Shown: positions 45,233 to 58,209, counted from the stretch's first letter. The stretch: DNA of 64,000 nucleotides from Nymphalis io (GCF_905147045.1 NC_065893.1:62001-126000), one strand, 5' to 3'. Notes: generated from the sequence alone by a model not told the origin. Numbers and translations are program-made.

Positions 45233-46760
45233 ACGATATTGTTATTTATTAAAAACTAACACTAAAAAATATCGTTTGCTGTTATTATAAGTTTATTTTA
45301 AAATGATTATAGAAAAGGTTTGAGAGTTTATTGAAGTTATTCAAAGTATTACTAACAATGCGATAATTTTAAGTATCGTTCTCCTTTAACTAAAAGTTAC
45401 GATCAAGTCTGACGTCGTACGAACTGTGTTCTAATAATTATTCTTTCATTTTATAAAACGGTCGTAACTAAAGGAGCTGAGGTTTTTCTTTGAAAAGTAA
45501 GTACAGCAATTAAAATAATATTTTCTTGGTTGAATTCTAGAAATAGTCTTTCTCAGAATACAAATGAAAAAAGAAGGAATATAAAACTTATGTAGAACGT
45601 CTTCATAAACCTAGTAATTATAAATGTGAAAAAGGCTCAACTATAAAGGTGAAAGAGATCAATATCTTAAATATTTATTCATTCAATTAAACCGGTTCAT
45701 GAGAATAATAACATTCAGCTATCGAAGTTTAATTTTATTTTATGTAAATTTATTTCTCTACAAGTATCGCCTTATTCTCGAACTAAATATTGTAAATTGT
45801 TCTTTTAAATGGCATAACATCTGTTCTACTTAAATGGGCAATAACTTTTAATATCGCTTCCTCTCGGCTTTGTGAGTTTTACAAAGGCAACACTTAGAGG
45901 GGATTGTACTCTCTGAGATTTCTAAAGCCAATACGTTCGTATATTGAGTCTTCTCGAAGCCCTTCAGCTGGTTTAAAGCAAAATAAATCAATGGATCGTG
46001 TCCCAATAACTATTTATACATAATACGTAGAATCGTCTCGAACTCATTGGCATGACCCTGGTTTTGGACCCAGAAGTTCAAGACTTGCGGCCTCATCTAG
46101 CTATTAGACCAATGTAACATCCATAAAAATTACAAGCACAGCGTGACTATTGGATGATTTGTATTCATCTAAAATGACAAAATAATATATTAACTATTAA
46201 TGGTGAAGAATGAAACGGTTTAGTTTAACACTATTCTTTTATTGGCCGCGACAGACACCGGCCACCATTACGTCTAAACGAAATAGCCCTAAGCTTTAGC
46301 CAGAGAGGAAAAGCAATACTCGTAAACTATTTGTAGCTAAATAAATAGCTCATTACAGACACATATAGTTGATCTGCTGCGACAGCCTGTTATCTTAAAA
46401 TAACCATAAAAATATATGGAAATAATAGGTTTTTCGTGACTTGCATTGCAAATAGATATAATCACTACATATTATAAAACGACGTTTCGTCTGTCAGTCT
46501 GTTTGAATGCAAGCATTCCCCAGTCCCAGTTTACTCAAACAAATAAATTTTAGAGCGCCACACGTCTGCATCATGCTATAACACCTCTTGTGCCTCCACG
46601 CACCAGAATAGTTTTCGACGCCAACTTCACCATCCCTCGGATATGTAAATTATATAATAAAGCCAGTCAAATCAACCAGCTTATTGATATAAACATAAAT
46701 ACTTAACACTTTTCGCAAGTTAGTCATCACCGACCTAGTCACTATGAGTGTGTAAGTTTT
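45233..46760. other. Non-coding AT-rich stretch with a SINE-C head remnant
   Basis: At about 46050-46115 a minus-strand tRNA-like head of SINE-C type is visible (ACCCAGAAGTTCAAGACTTG, then AGCTATTAGACCAATG). Otherwise nothing is recognised. Confidence 0.45.
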
Positions 46761-46927
46761 CAGGACAGACATTTGTGTGCATGAACATGTCTGTTTGTCC
46801 TGAGTCTGGGTGTATATGTAGTATATCAGTTGTCTGGGTTCCATAGTACAAGTTTAGCTTAGTTTAGGATCAGATAGCCATCTGTGAATAATGTCCCAGG
46901 ATATTATTATTATTTATTTATTTATTT
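46761..46927 (+). repeat. SINE-D copy, 5'-truncated
   Basis: Begins at CAGGACAGACATTTGTGTGC, continues with CATGTCTGTTTGTCCTGAGT and ends AATGTCCCAGGATATTATTA with an ATT/ATTT tail. The tRNA-like head present in the two copies inside the P450 gene is missing. Confidence 0.75.
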
Positions 46928-47069
46928 AATCTGTATTATATGTATGTAAGAATGACCAGTGTAAAAATCGCTAGCTAAAAATATAATAAATAAATAAATT
47001 TAATTTGAGCTTGCCCTTTTTGTAATTTAACGTTATTGTTAATTTTTAATACAACTAAAAACAAAAAAG

Positions 47070-50042
47070 TTTTTTTTTTTTCATATTCGCCGGGAGGGCA
47101 AATGACTCTACTCCACCTGATGGTAAGTGGTAGTAGAGTCCAAACGCGACGACGGCCAGTACAGTCGGGAAGAATGTTCTGTACTAGCCGTCCCCGCCTT
47201 GCCGGCCCGCAAGATACCTCTTCACGCCTCGTTTGAAGGAACCCGGGTTGTAAGAGGAGGGGAACACGTGAGCTGGTAAGGAATTCCATTTTTTGGAACT
47301 GCGACAAAGAAAGGAGTTGCCAAATTTCTTTGTTCGCGATGGAATTGATGTGACAGTTAGGCGGTGACATCGAGAACCAGCTCGCGTGGACTTAAGAAGG
47401 AAGGGGGAAGCAGGAATTAGAGAGAATAATTCCTCAGAGCACTCGCCGTGATACAGTCGATAGAAAGCGCTCAGTGCTGCTATCTCACGACGCAATTGTA
47501 AAGGTTCAAAGGTGTTTGTGACCTTTACGTCGCCAATAATGCGTACGGCACGTCGCTGCAACCGGTCCAAGGCCTCCAGTAGGTACTTAGCGGAGCCATC
47601 CCAAAGGTGCGAGCAATATTCCACGCAAGACCGTACCTGTGTTTTGTACAGCAGGCACAGTTGTTGTAGCGTGAAAAAACGTCGCACCTTGTTCAGAACT
47701 CCGAGTCTCCGTGAAGGTGTTTTTATAACAGCCTCGATGTGATCCCTTGGACTAAGGTCGCAGCGAACGTCAATCCCCAGCACGGCGATTTTGCTCTGCA
47801 TCACCAGCGGAGTACCACAGAGGGAGGGAAGAGGGGAAAATGTTGACTTTTTCGCCGTGAGAGCGCATACCTGTGTTTTCTTGGCATTAAACTCAACAAG
47901 ATTATCAGAGCCCCATTTGGCGATGAGCTCTAACGTCCTATCGAGTTCAATGACAAGATCCTTCCGCCTCTCCTCAATTTCCGCTCGACCAGCCACTGCG
48001 CGTCCGTGGTATCCACCATGCACTGTACTATCGTCTGCATAGCTATGTATATTCCCAAGAGAGAGCATATCATTGATATGCAAAAGAAAGAGTGTGGGAG
48101 ATAGCACAGATCCCTGGGGGACCCCAGCATTCACTACATAGAATTGTGAAGCGCAACCATCAACTAAAACACGAAGGCTACGCTTGTGTAGGAAGCTGGC
48201 AACCCAGGTGCATAGCTGAGCAGGCAGACCATATGCCGGCAGCTTGGAGAGAAGACTTCTGTGCCAGACCCTGTCGAAAGCCTTGGAGATATCGAGGCTG
48301 ACAGCCAACGATTCTCCATGCTTGTCGATAGCTTCACCCCAGAGGTGTTACGTACGCTAGAAGATCACCTGTGGACCGTTTTGGTCCAAACCCGTACTGA
48401 CGATCATTAATTAGACAGTGATCTTCTAGGTAATGGATGAGTTGGTTGTTTAAAATACGTTCCATCACTTTACAAAGTATAAAGATAGCTATTGGCCGAT
48501 AATTTGCCGGGTCAGACCGATCCCCTTTTTTGGGAACCTCCAAGCCTCCGGCACACATCCCGAAGAGAAAGAAAGTTGGAACAGGCGCGTTAATACAGGA
48601 GACAGCTCCGCTGCGCACTTTTTCAGCACTATGTCTGGTATTCCATCGGGACCGCTAGCTTTCCGTACATCAAGTGATTGCAGCTCCGCACGCACATCAC
48701 GTTGCCTGATTATGATGTCAAGCATCGTATGGCCACATGAAGGTATTGTAGGTGGCAGCGCCCTACAATCATCGATGACGGAATTGTTGGCAAAGAGTTT
48801 AGCCAGGAGATCAGCTTGCTCTTGCGGACTGTGAGCTAGCGATCCGTCCGGATTTCTGAGCGGTGGCAGCGAAGGTTGGCAGAAATTGTTTTGCAAAGAC
48901 TTGGTTAGACGCCAGAAGCTACGGGAGCCCCTAGGATGCGAAACAAGGTCATGACCAATTAGTACAATGCGCTGTGTATCCGCTTTCGTGTATTCCTTTC
49001 TACAGGACTTGGAATTTTTATTGTAGTTTGCTTTCAGTGAGTCAATGTTAGATGCCCCGCTAATGCAGCCGTTGATACACTTGCGATATGCCGCCTGCTT
49101 AGATGATACAGCATCGGTACATTCACGAGTGAACCAACGGTTACGCGTACTCCTACTGACGAGATCTGAGCTAGGAATGTAGTATTCCATTCCCAACATG
49201 ATCTCGGCAGCAACAGCAGCGGCACTAGCTGTCGGGTCATTCCCACTGAAGCAACGTTCCTTCCAAGGGACCGACGCATAGTAATCGCGCATACCGTCCC
49301 AATCTGCCGACTTATAGTGCCAAACGCGACGTTTGCATACCGCTAGTGGCGGCAGCTTGGCCTGTGGCACTCTGGTAGATATAAGGCTGTGATCCGAAGA
49401 GCCAAGAGGAGCCTGAACCACTGATATTCCACCGGGTGAGAAGTCAGCAGAAGGTCCAGTAGAGAAGGTGCTTGCCCATCAATGTCTGGGATCCTGGTGG
49501 GCTGATCAACCAGTTGGGTCAAGTCATGTGTGAGAGCAAAAGCATGAGCAGTCCTTCCAGCATGGTCAGATTTGAGGGATTTCAACCATGATTCGTGGTG
49601 AGCATTAAAATCCCCCAAAAACACCAATTCCGCGTTAGGAAACGGCTATTGCGCAGCATCTGCCACCCGACCAAGATGATCAAATAATCGGCTTGTCTCC
49701 AAGTCACCATTGTGGGATCTGTAGAGGCACACGTAGACTCGACTCTGACGAACCAGGTCCACACGTACCACCAACATAGAGAAGGAGGGGTCTTCCAAGC
49801 AGCGCAGTCGGTGATAGCAAACATCCGTCCCGACGAACAAGCATACTCCGGCTTTCGCTTTGAAGGATTCTTCAAGTGTGTAGCCGGGATAATTAAGGTA
49901 GCTGGTATCGGCAGGACGGAGTATTTATGTCTCCGTGAGAAACAACATTGCTGGCCGTGCTGTCTCGAGATGGTGGTGGACAGCGTTGAGATTAGTATGG
50001 AGTCCACGGATGTTAGAGAACTCGACCTCAAACAGCGAGGGT
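47070..50042 (-). mobile_element. Jockey/CR1-group LINE, copy 2, 5'-truncated
   Basis: Same element as 29100-32523, closely similar throughout. The poly-A end is a T run at 47070-47081. The 5' end breaks inside the endonuclease region at the point equivalent to EVEFSN (about 50042). Scattered 1-11 base deletions interrupt the frame. No clear target duplication was found by eye. Confidence 0.88.
47184..50042 (-). pseudogene. LINE endonuclease/reverse transcriptase, copy 2, broken
   Basis: The coding sense is spread over several frames: endonuclease pieces near 49646-50042 and 49343-49627, linker and RT start in 48489-49421, fragment 48334-48618, and a long intact RT/C-terminal piece at 47184-48308. 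The last includes VSLDISKAFDRVWH, AGVPQGSVLSPTLF and YADDST, and runs to the natural stop (ends AGRQGGDG). Breaks include a deletion near 48535 that removes part of the PEAWKRANV region, one near 48478 and one near 49650. It shows where the true C-terminus lies, which copy 1 has lost by frameshift. Inactive. Confidence 0.88.
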
Positions 50043-50568
50043 TTATAACTGTTTTTATAACTGCATACAAAAGTTGTTATTTATTTATTTCTATATTGTA
50101 ATAATTATACAAATATATTGCAATTTCTGTGTGCAGTTTCGTGGAAAGTGATCAGTCATTAAGTGTCGAAGTCTATTGATCAAAAACAAATATTCATTTG
50201 TATAACAAGCTTTAATAACTTTAAATTTTGTGCTCTAGGACACAAAATATTTACACCTTTTTGATATTTAATAATAGATGATTTTTGATTGCTTTTAAAT
50301 TTAAATAATATAAATAAAGCAAATATATTTTTGATAATAATAGTTCACATCAATTGTTTCTGTATTCCATTGCCACACTCCGACTCGGCCTCATTCAAGA
50401 GCTGCATTAATCTAGCTGGAACTTGCTAACACCCCTCAAAGCCTTGTCTAACTATTGTTTGAAGTACATACAACCTAACATAGAGTTAATCTTATAATTT
50501 AGTTTGTCAAAATCTAATTATTCAACTGAACCCCACAACTAGGGAACCTATGTACTTACGAGTAACAT

Positions 50569-50630
<62 letters not shown>

Positions 50631-52157
50631 CTAGAATGGTATCCATCTGACGTTGTGGTGCCGCTGATTTGAATTTAAGTGGTAAATGTTAGAGAAAACT
50701 TCTGATTAACTCAATTATTTTCAACTACTGTAAAGCGGCTACAATCTAAATATTAAAAAAATGCTTAAATATTTACTGTTAAGTAAAATTGCGTTGTGAT
50801 TTCTGCTATTTTGTAGGTTTTTTTTATTTCATTAAAAAATATTGAGAACAGGTGCACAACCCACAGCTTCACGCGTTTTCAAAGGCTGTAAGCTCTATAA
50901 ACTTAGTAGCTTTCTAGAGATGCCATTGTGAATTCTTAAAATAAAAACTTAAATACATTTTAGTGACCCAAACAGTGTTTGAGGACTTCGGTTTATAAAA
51001 TGTATACATGTAATAAATCTGTAACTGATCGTTGTCTGAACATGGAAAATATATGAGTAAAACTATTACCGGGGGCCTTTATCAACGCAATAGAACCCAA
51101 AACAATGATTGTTAGAGTTTTCTCATGTATTACAATTGCATGTTGCCCTATCTAAATCCGAGTGCGGCAAAAACCGAATAAATACTAATATCCCACGAAA
51201 ATAAAACTAAATATGTTGTATATACTGTAATATTAAGTCTGCTCTTAGTGATTTTTGTAAGTTATACGCGGGTGAAACCGCCGGCACAGCTAGTGTATAA
51301 TAAAGTAAAAATACGAAAGTATGAAGTATACATTACAAATGTTTTTATACGAAAAATAAACAACGCAAACATTTCGATAAAAAATATCGAGTCGTAGAAA
51401 AAGTAATTCTGATAAAATTCGAAAATGAACAACTGGGAATACTTTGTCTTAACAGATAAGCTTTAACTAAATCTGTCAAGAGAGAGTGTATGAATGGCAA
51501 ATGTCGAGTCATAGTCTTTAGTCGCTTGACTCTAAAAATTAAGAAATAATTTATATCATAATTAGTTATAAGTGGACTAATAATAACAATGGTAATAATA
51601 AATAATATATTATCTCTTATAATATAAGCACAGTTGCTTAAAAAATAATTTAATGTGTTTATTTTTAAATTTAAATCTGGAATCTATCTCTATGTATAAG
51701 AACTAAAGTGCGTCGCGTCCGTGACACCAAGCAACAGCAAGCAGAAGCAGTGCAGTGGTCGCCATACGACAGCGCATCGTATTTCCTGTTCGCAGTTCAC
51801 ATATGTTGTATGCATGCATTAACGATGTCAACAAAATCCTAGAAGTAAAAAATTTGCTGTATTAATTTTTTGTCGAACGCATGTGCTTTCACTAATCAGC
51901 ATTGGAACAGAGTAATGGAATTAATTAGCTATTAAGGTTCCCATCAAACGGAGAGGAAGCCTTAGCCGAGGAACATTTACTTTACTTTTTGTACCCTTAT
52001 AATATCACACCGAATATATAAATGAATGTTTAAATTTCTTGTAAATATTTGGACACGGGGTAATTTTAATAATCATTAAAGTTAAAAAAACTAATGATGA
52101 CGACGTAATCAGTCCATAATAAAAAACTTCGAAAAAATGTGACTTACCTCGGTTCAT
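50043..52157. other. Non-coding AT-rich stretch downstream of the P450
   Basis: Contains a (TA)n/(AT)n run at about 50575-50629, a Helitron-like 3' terminus at 51262-51291 and a weak SINE-B remnant at 51890-51970 (CAGCATTGGAACAGAGTAAT, then GGAGAGGAAGCCTTAGCC). No gene is seen. Confidence 0.5.
51262..51291 (+). repeat. Helitron-like 3' terminus
   Basis: GCGGGTGAAACCGCCGGC forms a short GC stem and is followed within a few bases by CAGCTAGT. A GC hairpin just before a terminal CTAG is typical of lepidopteran Helitron ends. The matching 5' TC end was not found, so the extent of the element is unknown. Confidence 0.45.
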
Positions 52158-52163
52158 TTTATT
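52158..52163 (-). terminator. Polyadenylation signal of the P450 gene
   Basis: AATAAA on the minus strand, 21 bases past the TGA stop at 52187-52185. A very short 3' UTR is plausible for an insect P450. Confidence 0.7.
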
Positions 52164-52184
52164 GGCAAAAAATTTGTTCAATCA

Positions 52185-55100
52185 TCAAATTCTATGTTCT
52201 AATTGTACTTGAAAGTTATCCAAGTGTTTTGTAACCAATGTATGTTTCACTCTTAGAGGGTTCTGCTCATTGTATATGAAAGAAGCAGCTGGTTTTAGTC
52301 GATACTTCCGTAAAATAGAGACTAGGGTCGTTTTCAATGAGATGATGCCTATTCGACTACCTGAAATTATTTTTATATATATTAAATATTATGTTAGCAT
52401 TTTTAAAATATAACATACTTTATTATTAATTAGATTTGAATGTGTTTAATATAGAATAATTATTCTCATATGTTATAGATGTAGAAAATACTCATATCTT
52501 ACCAGCGCAGTTTCGTGGTCCTGTGCTAAAAGGTATATAAGCGGTTTGTTGCTCAGGTGTTGCATCTAAAAATCTTTCTGGCCTAAATTTATCAGCATCT
52601 GGTCCCCAATACTTAGGATTACGGTGCAATCCCCATATGTTAATAATAGCTTGACAACCTTCATTTAAAACTAAACCTGAAGCTGTAATAATATAATTGT
52701 TACAAGAATTCAATTTAAATTAAAAAAATCTACTATCTAACGATTTAGTTTTAGTGAAAGTGTATACTTACGAAGTTTTAAATCAGTTTGACACTTCCTC
52801 ATAATCAATGGAGTCGTAGGATAGAGTCGCATTGTTTCCTTCAAAACAGCTTCCAAATATTTAAGTTTATTTAAATCATTAATAGTTATTGTCTGATCAA
52901 AATCATCAAAGACTTCTTTAATCCTAAAATAAATTTTTATCATCATAAAACTTTTTACAGTTTATTATTGACAATTTGAACCCAAATGTAAAGTAAGCCA
53001 AATAAATAATGCAGCAGAAATTGACAATCGCTACGAGTAAGGAAAGACATTGCCTTAACTGGCACGGACTCCAAAAATAATTGATCAGATATTGTAAATG
53101 CTTAAATAATAATTTTATATATTATCCTAATAAAAAAATCTTGAACTTATTAAGTGCCGAATTCAAAGGCTCTTATGTCGCATTATTCTGACGCTCTTAT
53201 TCCAATCCCTTATTTCTGAAGTCGGTGCCAGCTCAAAACTTATAATGGGTATTTTTATAGTAAAATAGGAATCAAATTCATTCATCCTTTTTATTCAGAG
53301 AAACAATAAAATCGATATATAATTCAACGCAAAAGGGCGCAGATATCATGTAATATATTTATTACTTGATATCTGCGCCCTTTTTGTTGTTGCTTTTGTT
53401 ATTACAAAATATATAAACAAAAAAACAATCTAGTTGAGGACTTCACGTTTTATAACCGACTAAAAACTTGTTTGGGCTTAACAGTTCATTATAAGGAAAA
53501 AACGCAATACTAATTTATTATAATATAATAATTATAAATTTATTCTTAAAATAATTTAAGTAATTGGTATTATTCTTACTCCTCGTATACTTTGTCCTGT
53601 ACATCGAGGTGTTGAGACAACAGGACTGAGGCAAAGCCGCTGACAGAAACTGTAGTGTCAATGGACGCTAAAAGCAACACGAGTGACTCTTCGCGTAATT
53701 CTGTTTCAGAATATCCTCCAGAGTAACGAATCAATAGTTCCAATAAACTTTTCAAATCATCCTGTGTTCTCACTAAAATCATAAATAATAAATTATTTAT
53801 TTAATCGAAACATTCCTAAAATTATTTTGAGCCGGTTGGCGTGGTCGGTAGATACTTGCCTATTCACGCCGAAGGTTGTGGGTTCGATTCCCACTCAGGA
53901 CAGACATTTGTGTGCATGAACATGTCTCTTTGTCCTGAGTCTGGGTGTAATTTTCTATATAAGTATGTATTTACAAAAGAAAAGTAGTATATCAGTTGTC
54001 TGGTTTCCATAGCACAAGCTTTGTAAAGGCTTAATTTGGGATCAGATGGCCGTGTGTAAAAAATGTCCCACATGATATTATTATTATTATTATTATAAAA
54101 TTATAAAAATTATTATTATTTAAAAACTTACAAATGTCATCTTCAGAAGTAGTATCGCTTTGTTCTTTTTTCATTAGTTTTCTTTTTTGGGAGATTAGCT
54201 GAAATTATATAATAAAGATTAAAACTATACTATGAAACGCTTAGTTCTTAAGGATAAAATAAATAGCTCAGCTGAGGTAGTGACCTCAATTATTTTTACC
54301 TTAGGAGCGGTATTAGAAAAAAATTTAGTATTGTTACTGATATTTTGAAAAACACCTTAGCTGAGCGCAATCTTATTTAAATTATCCAAGAAAATTACTT
54401 TGTTAATAAAGATCCACACTATTTTCTTATTGAGAGATTGTTTAGTGGCTTCAGGCAACAGCTTGTACACTTTAATACTGTACAGCCAAGGCCGGCATAG
54501 GCGAGTTATCACGTTGTCGAAGTAAGATACAAATGCTTCGCAGAACGGTTGAAATTCTCGTGGACAAAGATTCACGCTATTGCCGAGTATTGTTTCTAGA
54601 AACGATAAGTGTATACTTTTAATTATATGTATGTTTACAGACTATATATTTGATATTTTAAATAATACTTCATCGACACAAAATAACAAAAAGGCAATAT
54701 TAAAATATAAAAAATTACCACAAGCAGATAGTAAGATATAAGAGCAGTAATGATTCCAGAGCGAGATGTCACCCTGCCCCACATACACTGCTAGTTTGTC
54801 CACCAACACCTGACTGTTCCGCGCGTATACTCTGACGAACTTGTTGATGTGTTTTGGAGCAAGTGCCAATGCATTAATCTTGCGACGAACGCGCCATATC
54901 CTCTCTTAAAATATATATCACATTTAATACATGTTACCAACATTGAAATACAATAAAATAATCCACCAGCCCTTAAATAATCCTCTGACCAAACTTATAA
55001 GAAAGAAGGACTATTTAACCACACTGACCTACTCCATGCTAGTAACTTAGACACGTGGCAAAATTTAAGGGATTTAAGGATTTCCTTCACCACCGAGCAC

Positions 55101-57064
55101 ATTATAAACATAAATTAATAAGCATCTATAATATAATATGTACTCTACTAATAAAGTATAATATATACTTCAACTCCAAATATACAATGTGGGTATAATA
55201 ATGGCCGCTAAAGCGTTACATATACGTTTGACATTATTTTAGTTAATGATTTAAATTGTTATAACATAATTTATAATAGGCGATCGACTGACAAATTGAA
55301 CTGATTAAAGTTGCAAAAGTCATAAATGATGACTGAATCAATTGATGTATCAGTGTAGTACCAGTAACATAGTGAGAAAATAAAAAACTTAATTTACATT
55401 TAATAAAATATACTAAGATCACTATCCATAATAACAACATTATTAGTAAATTATCCAAGATGAAACATTGACTATAAAGGATTCACACACACAAACAGCG
55501 TATCGCCGTATTAGTATTTATTATAGTAGTAGTATTTTCAATATTTTTAAAAAAACGGAGTGAGTTTTTACACAATAACAGTGCAGTTTTAAAACTATAG
55601 TAATTACAATTTGTAAAATAAAAGAAATGTCCTGATTATTTACCTGGAGCAAATATTGATCCGTTCCCAACCATATGACGGAAAACAAGCGTCATCTGTC
55701 CTTTTTCAAGGCATGATCTTAGTACAAAATGCGCAGACACGGGTTCAGATATGGCTAAAACAAAAAAAATAATTACAATAAAATAACAGCGATACATTAG
55801 TATCGTTTATCTTTTAATTTAATTGTCTTTTGTGTGTCTGTCGTTCATATTTTTTATAACAATTTTTATTCCCTCCAGATCGATTTGACGAGCCGGTTGG
55901 CGTGGTTGGTAGATACTTGCCTTTTCACGCCGAAGGTTGTGGGTTCGATTCCCACCCAGGACAGAAATTTGTGTGCATGAACATGTCTGTTTGTCCTGAG
56001 TCTGAGTGTAATTTTCTATATAAGTATGTATTTATAAAAGAAAATTAGTATATCAGTTGTCTGGTTTCCATTGCACAAGTTCTGCACAAGCTTAATTTGG
56101 GATCAGATGGCCGTGTGTGAAAAATGTCCCGGGATATTATTATTATCTATTAGTCGTAACGACTGCCATAAAATCTAAGGATATAGCTTTACAACATGAA
56201 ATAAACTTACCGACACATGAGAAATTGCCGATCAAAAAACTGACCATGCCATATTTATTTTTGTACGCTTGCTCGGATAAATTTTGTATAGTTGAGATAC
56301 GATCTGAAAATATTCGCCACGTTATTGTAATATATATATTGTAACAAACATCAACTACGTAAAGCCGACTGCCGAAATATTTATGAATTGAAACGCACCG
56401 CGCCCTTTACCGAAAATAAAGATAGCTAGCTAAAAAACTGTAAGCCGTAAAAGTGTCCTCCTATCGGAGCTATTAACAATATTCAAAACACGTTTTAAAA
56501 AAAGTTATTTAATTAGCTATATTATTAGCTATTTAATGCACAGATTTTAATTTGTTTCTAATTAGTCTAATTTAAAACTAAGCCTCAATGGTAAATCTCT
56601 ACGCAAAACTGTACTGTTACTGCAAAGCTGTTACTGTATTACAAATTGATTAATAAATATATACTTACAAAATTTATTTTAAAATTAAGTAAATACACTT
56701 CTTTCTTTTGTATATCAGACACTCGGCCTGTCATATAAGACTGTAACCACCAGTTTTCAAAACACTAGTCAATGTCGGATTATCTTATTATTATTCGACT
56801 TCAATCTGAACATGCATTGGTATTGATTTCATCTGAGTTTGATCAGTGCTTCGAATTAGAAATTACTTTTGAAAATATTTTTTGTATATGAAACAGATTT
56901 TTACCTTCGCCGTTTCCTATGAACATTAAGCCGTGTCCGATAAACGGGAACGCTTTCGAACTTACACCTATTTCTTTGTGTAATTGTATGAACTTGGTCG
57001 GCTTCCATTGGTCCAGAAATAGTAATATAATAATAAGTAACAGCACTAAAAACGGAAATATCAT
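52185..57064 (-). CDS. Cytochrome P450, CYP4 clan, ten exons, complete
   Basis: Membrane-bound haem monooxygenase; substrate unknown. Exons (minus): 57064-56905, 56303-56211, 55754-55644, 54904-54719, 54595-54399, 54198-54132, 53772-53580, 52923-52772, 52682-52503, 52360-52185. All introns are GT-AG, phases agree, and the sum is 1515 nt (504 residues plus stop), the usual length. The first ATG precedes a hydrophobic ER anchor (IFPFLVLLLIIILLFL). Visible motifs: C-helix W125-x3-R129, I-helix ASIDTT (307-312), ExxR E365-R368, PERF 421-424, haem loop FSTGPRNCAG with ligand C445. The I-helix has Ser308 where Gly is usual. The short terminal exon starts with GSRIGIISLKTTLV. Subfamily (CYP340/341-like?) cannot be fixed by eye. 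Introns hold two SINE-D copies, a weak SINE-B remnant near 55030-55110 and a hairpin. No defect is seen. Confidence 0.92.
53325..53389 (-). ncRNA. Long near-perfect hairpin in P450 intron 7 (candidate miRNA precursor or snap-back repeat)
   Basis: Arms 53325-53355 and 53360-53389 pair with about three mismatches or bulges around a 4-base loop. The central 18 bp (53331-53348 with 53367-53384, AAAAGGGCGCAGATATCA and its inverse) are perfect. Length of about 65 nt and arm length of about 30 nt match a miRNA precursor, and it would be transcribed with the P450 pre-mRNA. The alternative is a recent inverted duplication or a tiny fold-back transposon. There is no direct evidence of expression. Confidence 0.4.
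53829..54094 (+). repeat. SINE-D copy, full length, in P450 intron 6
   Basis: The tRNA-like head reads GAGCCGGTTGGCGTGGTCGG (A-box-like) and GGGTTCGATTCCCACTC (B box). The body contains CATGAACATGTCTCTTTGTC, CAGTTGTCTGGTTTCCATAG and GGGATCAGATGGCC, ending in an ATT-repeat tail. TAAAATTAT at 53817-53825 and 54095-54103 is a likely 9-bp target duplication. Orientation is opposite to the host gene. Confidence 0.85.
55890..56146 (+). repeat. SINE-D copy, full length, in P450 intron 2
   Basis: Same head (GAGCCGGTTGGCGTGGTTGG, GGGTTCGATTCCCACCC) and body as the copy at 53829. It ends CCCGGGATATTATTATTATC about 65 bases before exon 2's splice donor side at 56211. Also antisense to the gene. Confidence 0.85.
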
Positions 57065-57120
57065 TGTTTTCAGAATCACTTCAAGCTACGAAATGCACGT
57101 AAACATATAATTTTGACAGT

Positions 57121-57126
57121 TTTATA
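57121..57126 (-). promoter_or_regulatory. TATA box of the P450 gene
   Basis: TATAAA on the minus strand, preceded by a TA-repeat stretch and 57 bases upstream of the ATG at 57064. Transcription would start near 57095, giving a 5' UTR of about 30 bases. No further elements are assigned. Confidence 0.5.
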
Positions 57127-58168
57127 CTATATATATATATAATCCACGACCTTCCAACGTTTTTTGTGTTAATGAGTTTTTCATTACATTGTTATAATTT
57201 TAAAATGAGAAATGGTCTCGCTACAGTAAGACCGGTATACTCGTATCATTCATAGTGGGGACTGTTTTTTTTTTGTTTTCCTCTGTCACAAGTCACAATT
57301 ACAATAATTATCATTAAACAGCTAGGTTGTAGGTTTGTTTATTTTATAGTTTCGAGACAGACAAGTGTTAAATGAATGATATAAATTATAACTAATTTTA
57401 TAAATTCGAAAATGAGTATGTTTGTTGTTTCACTTTTACACCTTAATTCTTAAATTTATAACAATTTAAAAGGTTGATTATTGAATTTTGAGTAGATGTT
57501 GTTGGGGGTTACAGATAAGACCATAGGATACCTAGCACCTACCATCCCCAGGCGAAGATACTTTCGGAAACTTGGTTAAATATATAAATTTATAAGTCAC
57601 ATATTTTTGACTACAGCTTTAAATATCAAAAGTAGTACAGAAAAATTAATGTCATGAATAGTCATTTTCTAAGCAACTCAAAATTACGAAATTGGTAAAC
57701 AAAGACTCAGCGTGTATATAATAATACTTAGACCGCTTATTTTTTACTTTTAAAGGTAAATAACGAATATTTTAAAAACAAAATATGTAACATATTAATT
57801 TTCAGCGTTTTATTCAAATGAAAATTTTCACATACATTTTGCAATAGATACCATTGGTTTTAGAAATATAAAAAAATATTTGAACATATTTTTTGTTTTT
57901 GTATAAAAAGTATTTATATTATGAAAGTAATACTATTTACTACATTAATTTATATGTACACATTATAAGTGTTATTTACAATTTAGAAACTAAACTGCAC
58001 GATTTTTTTTTATCCACGTCAAATTAGACCTGTCAGTTATTGACACGCATTAAAAAATCCTCTCAACTGGAATTTTCATACGAAAAACTATTTTTTAATA
58101 TGATTGGTCGTATAACGGTATTTTGCTAATAACATCTTTTTTTAAATGAACTCAATTTAAAAATGACA

Positions 58169-58209
<41 letters not shown>

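Noticed and set aside
53829..53900. tRNA gene suggested by A- and B-box-like sequence (also at 55890, 7931, 15200-15260)
   Set aside because: Each is the head of a SINE whose body continues past the tRNA-like part without a pol III terminator, and the cloverleaf is degraded.
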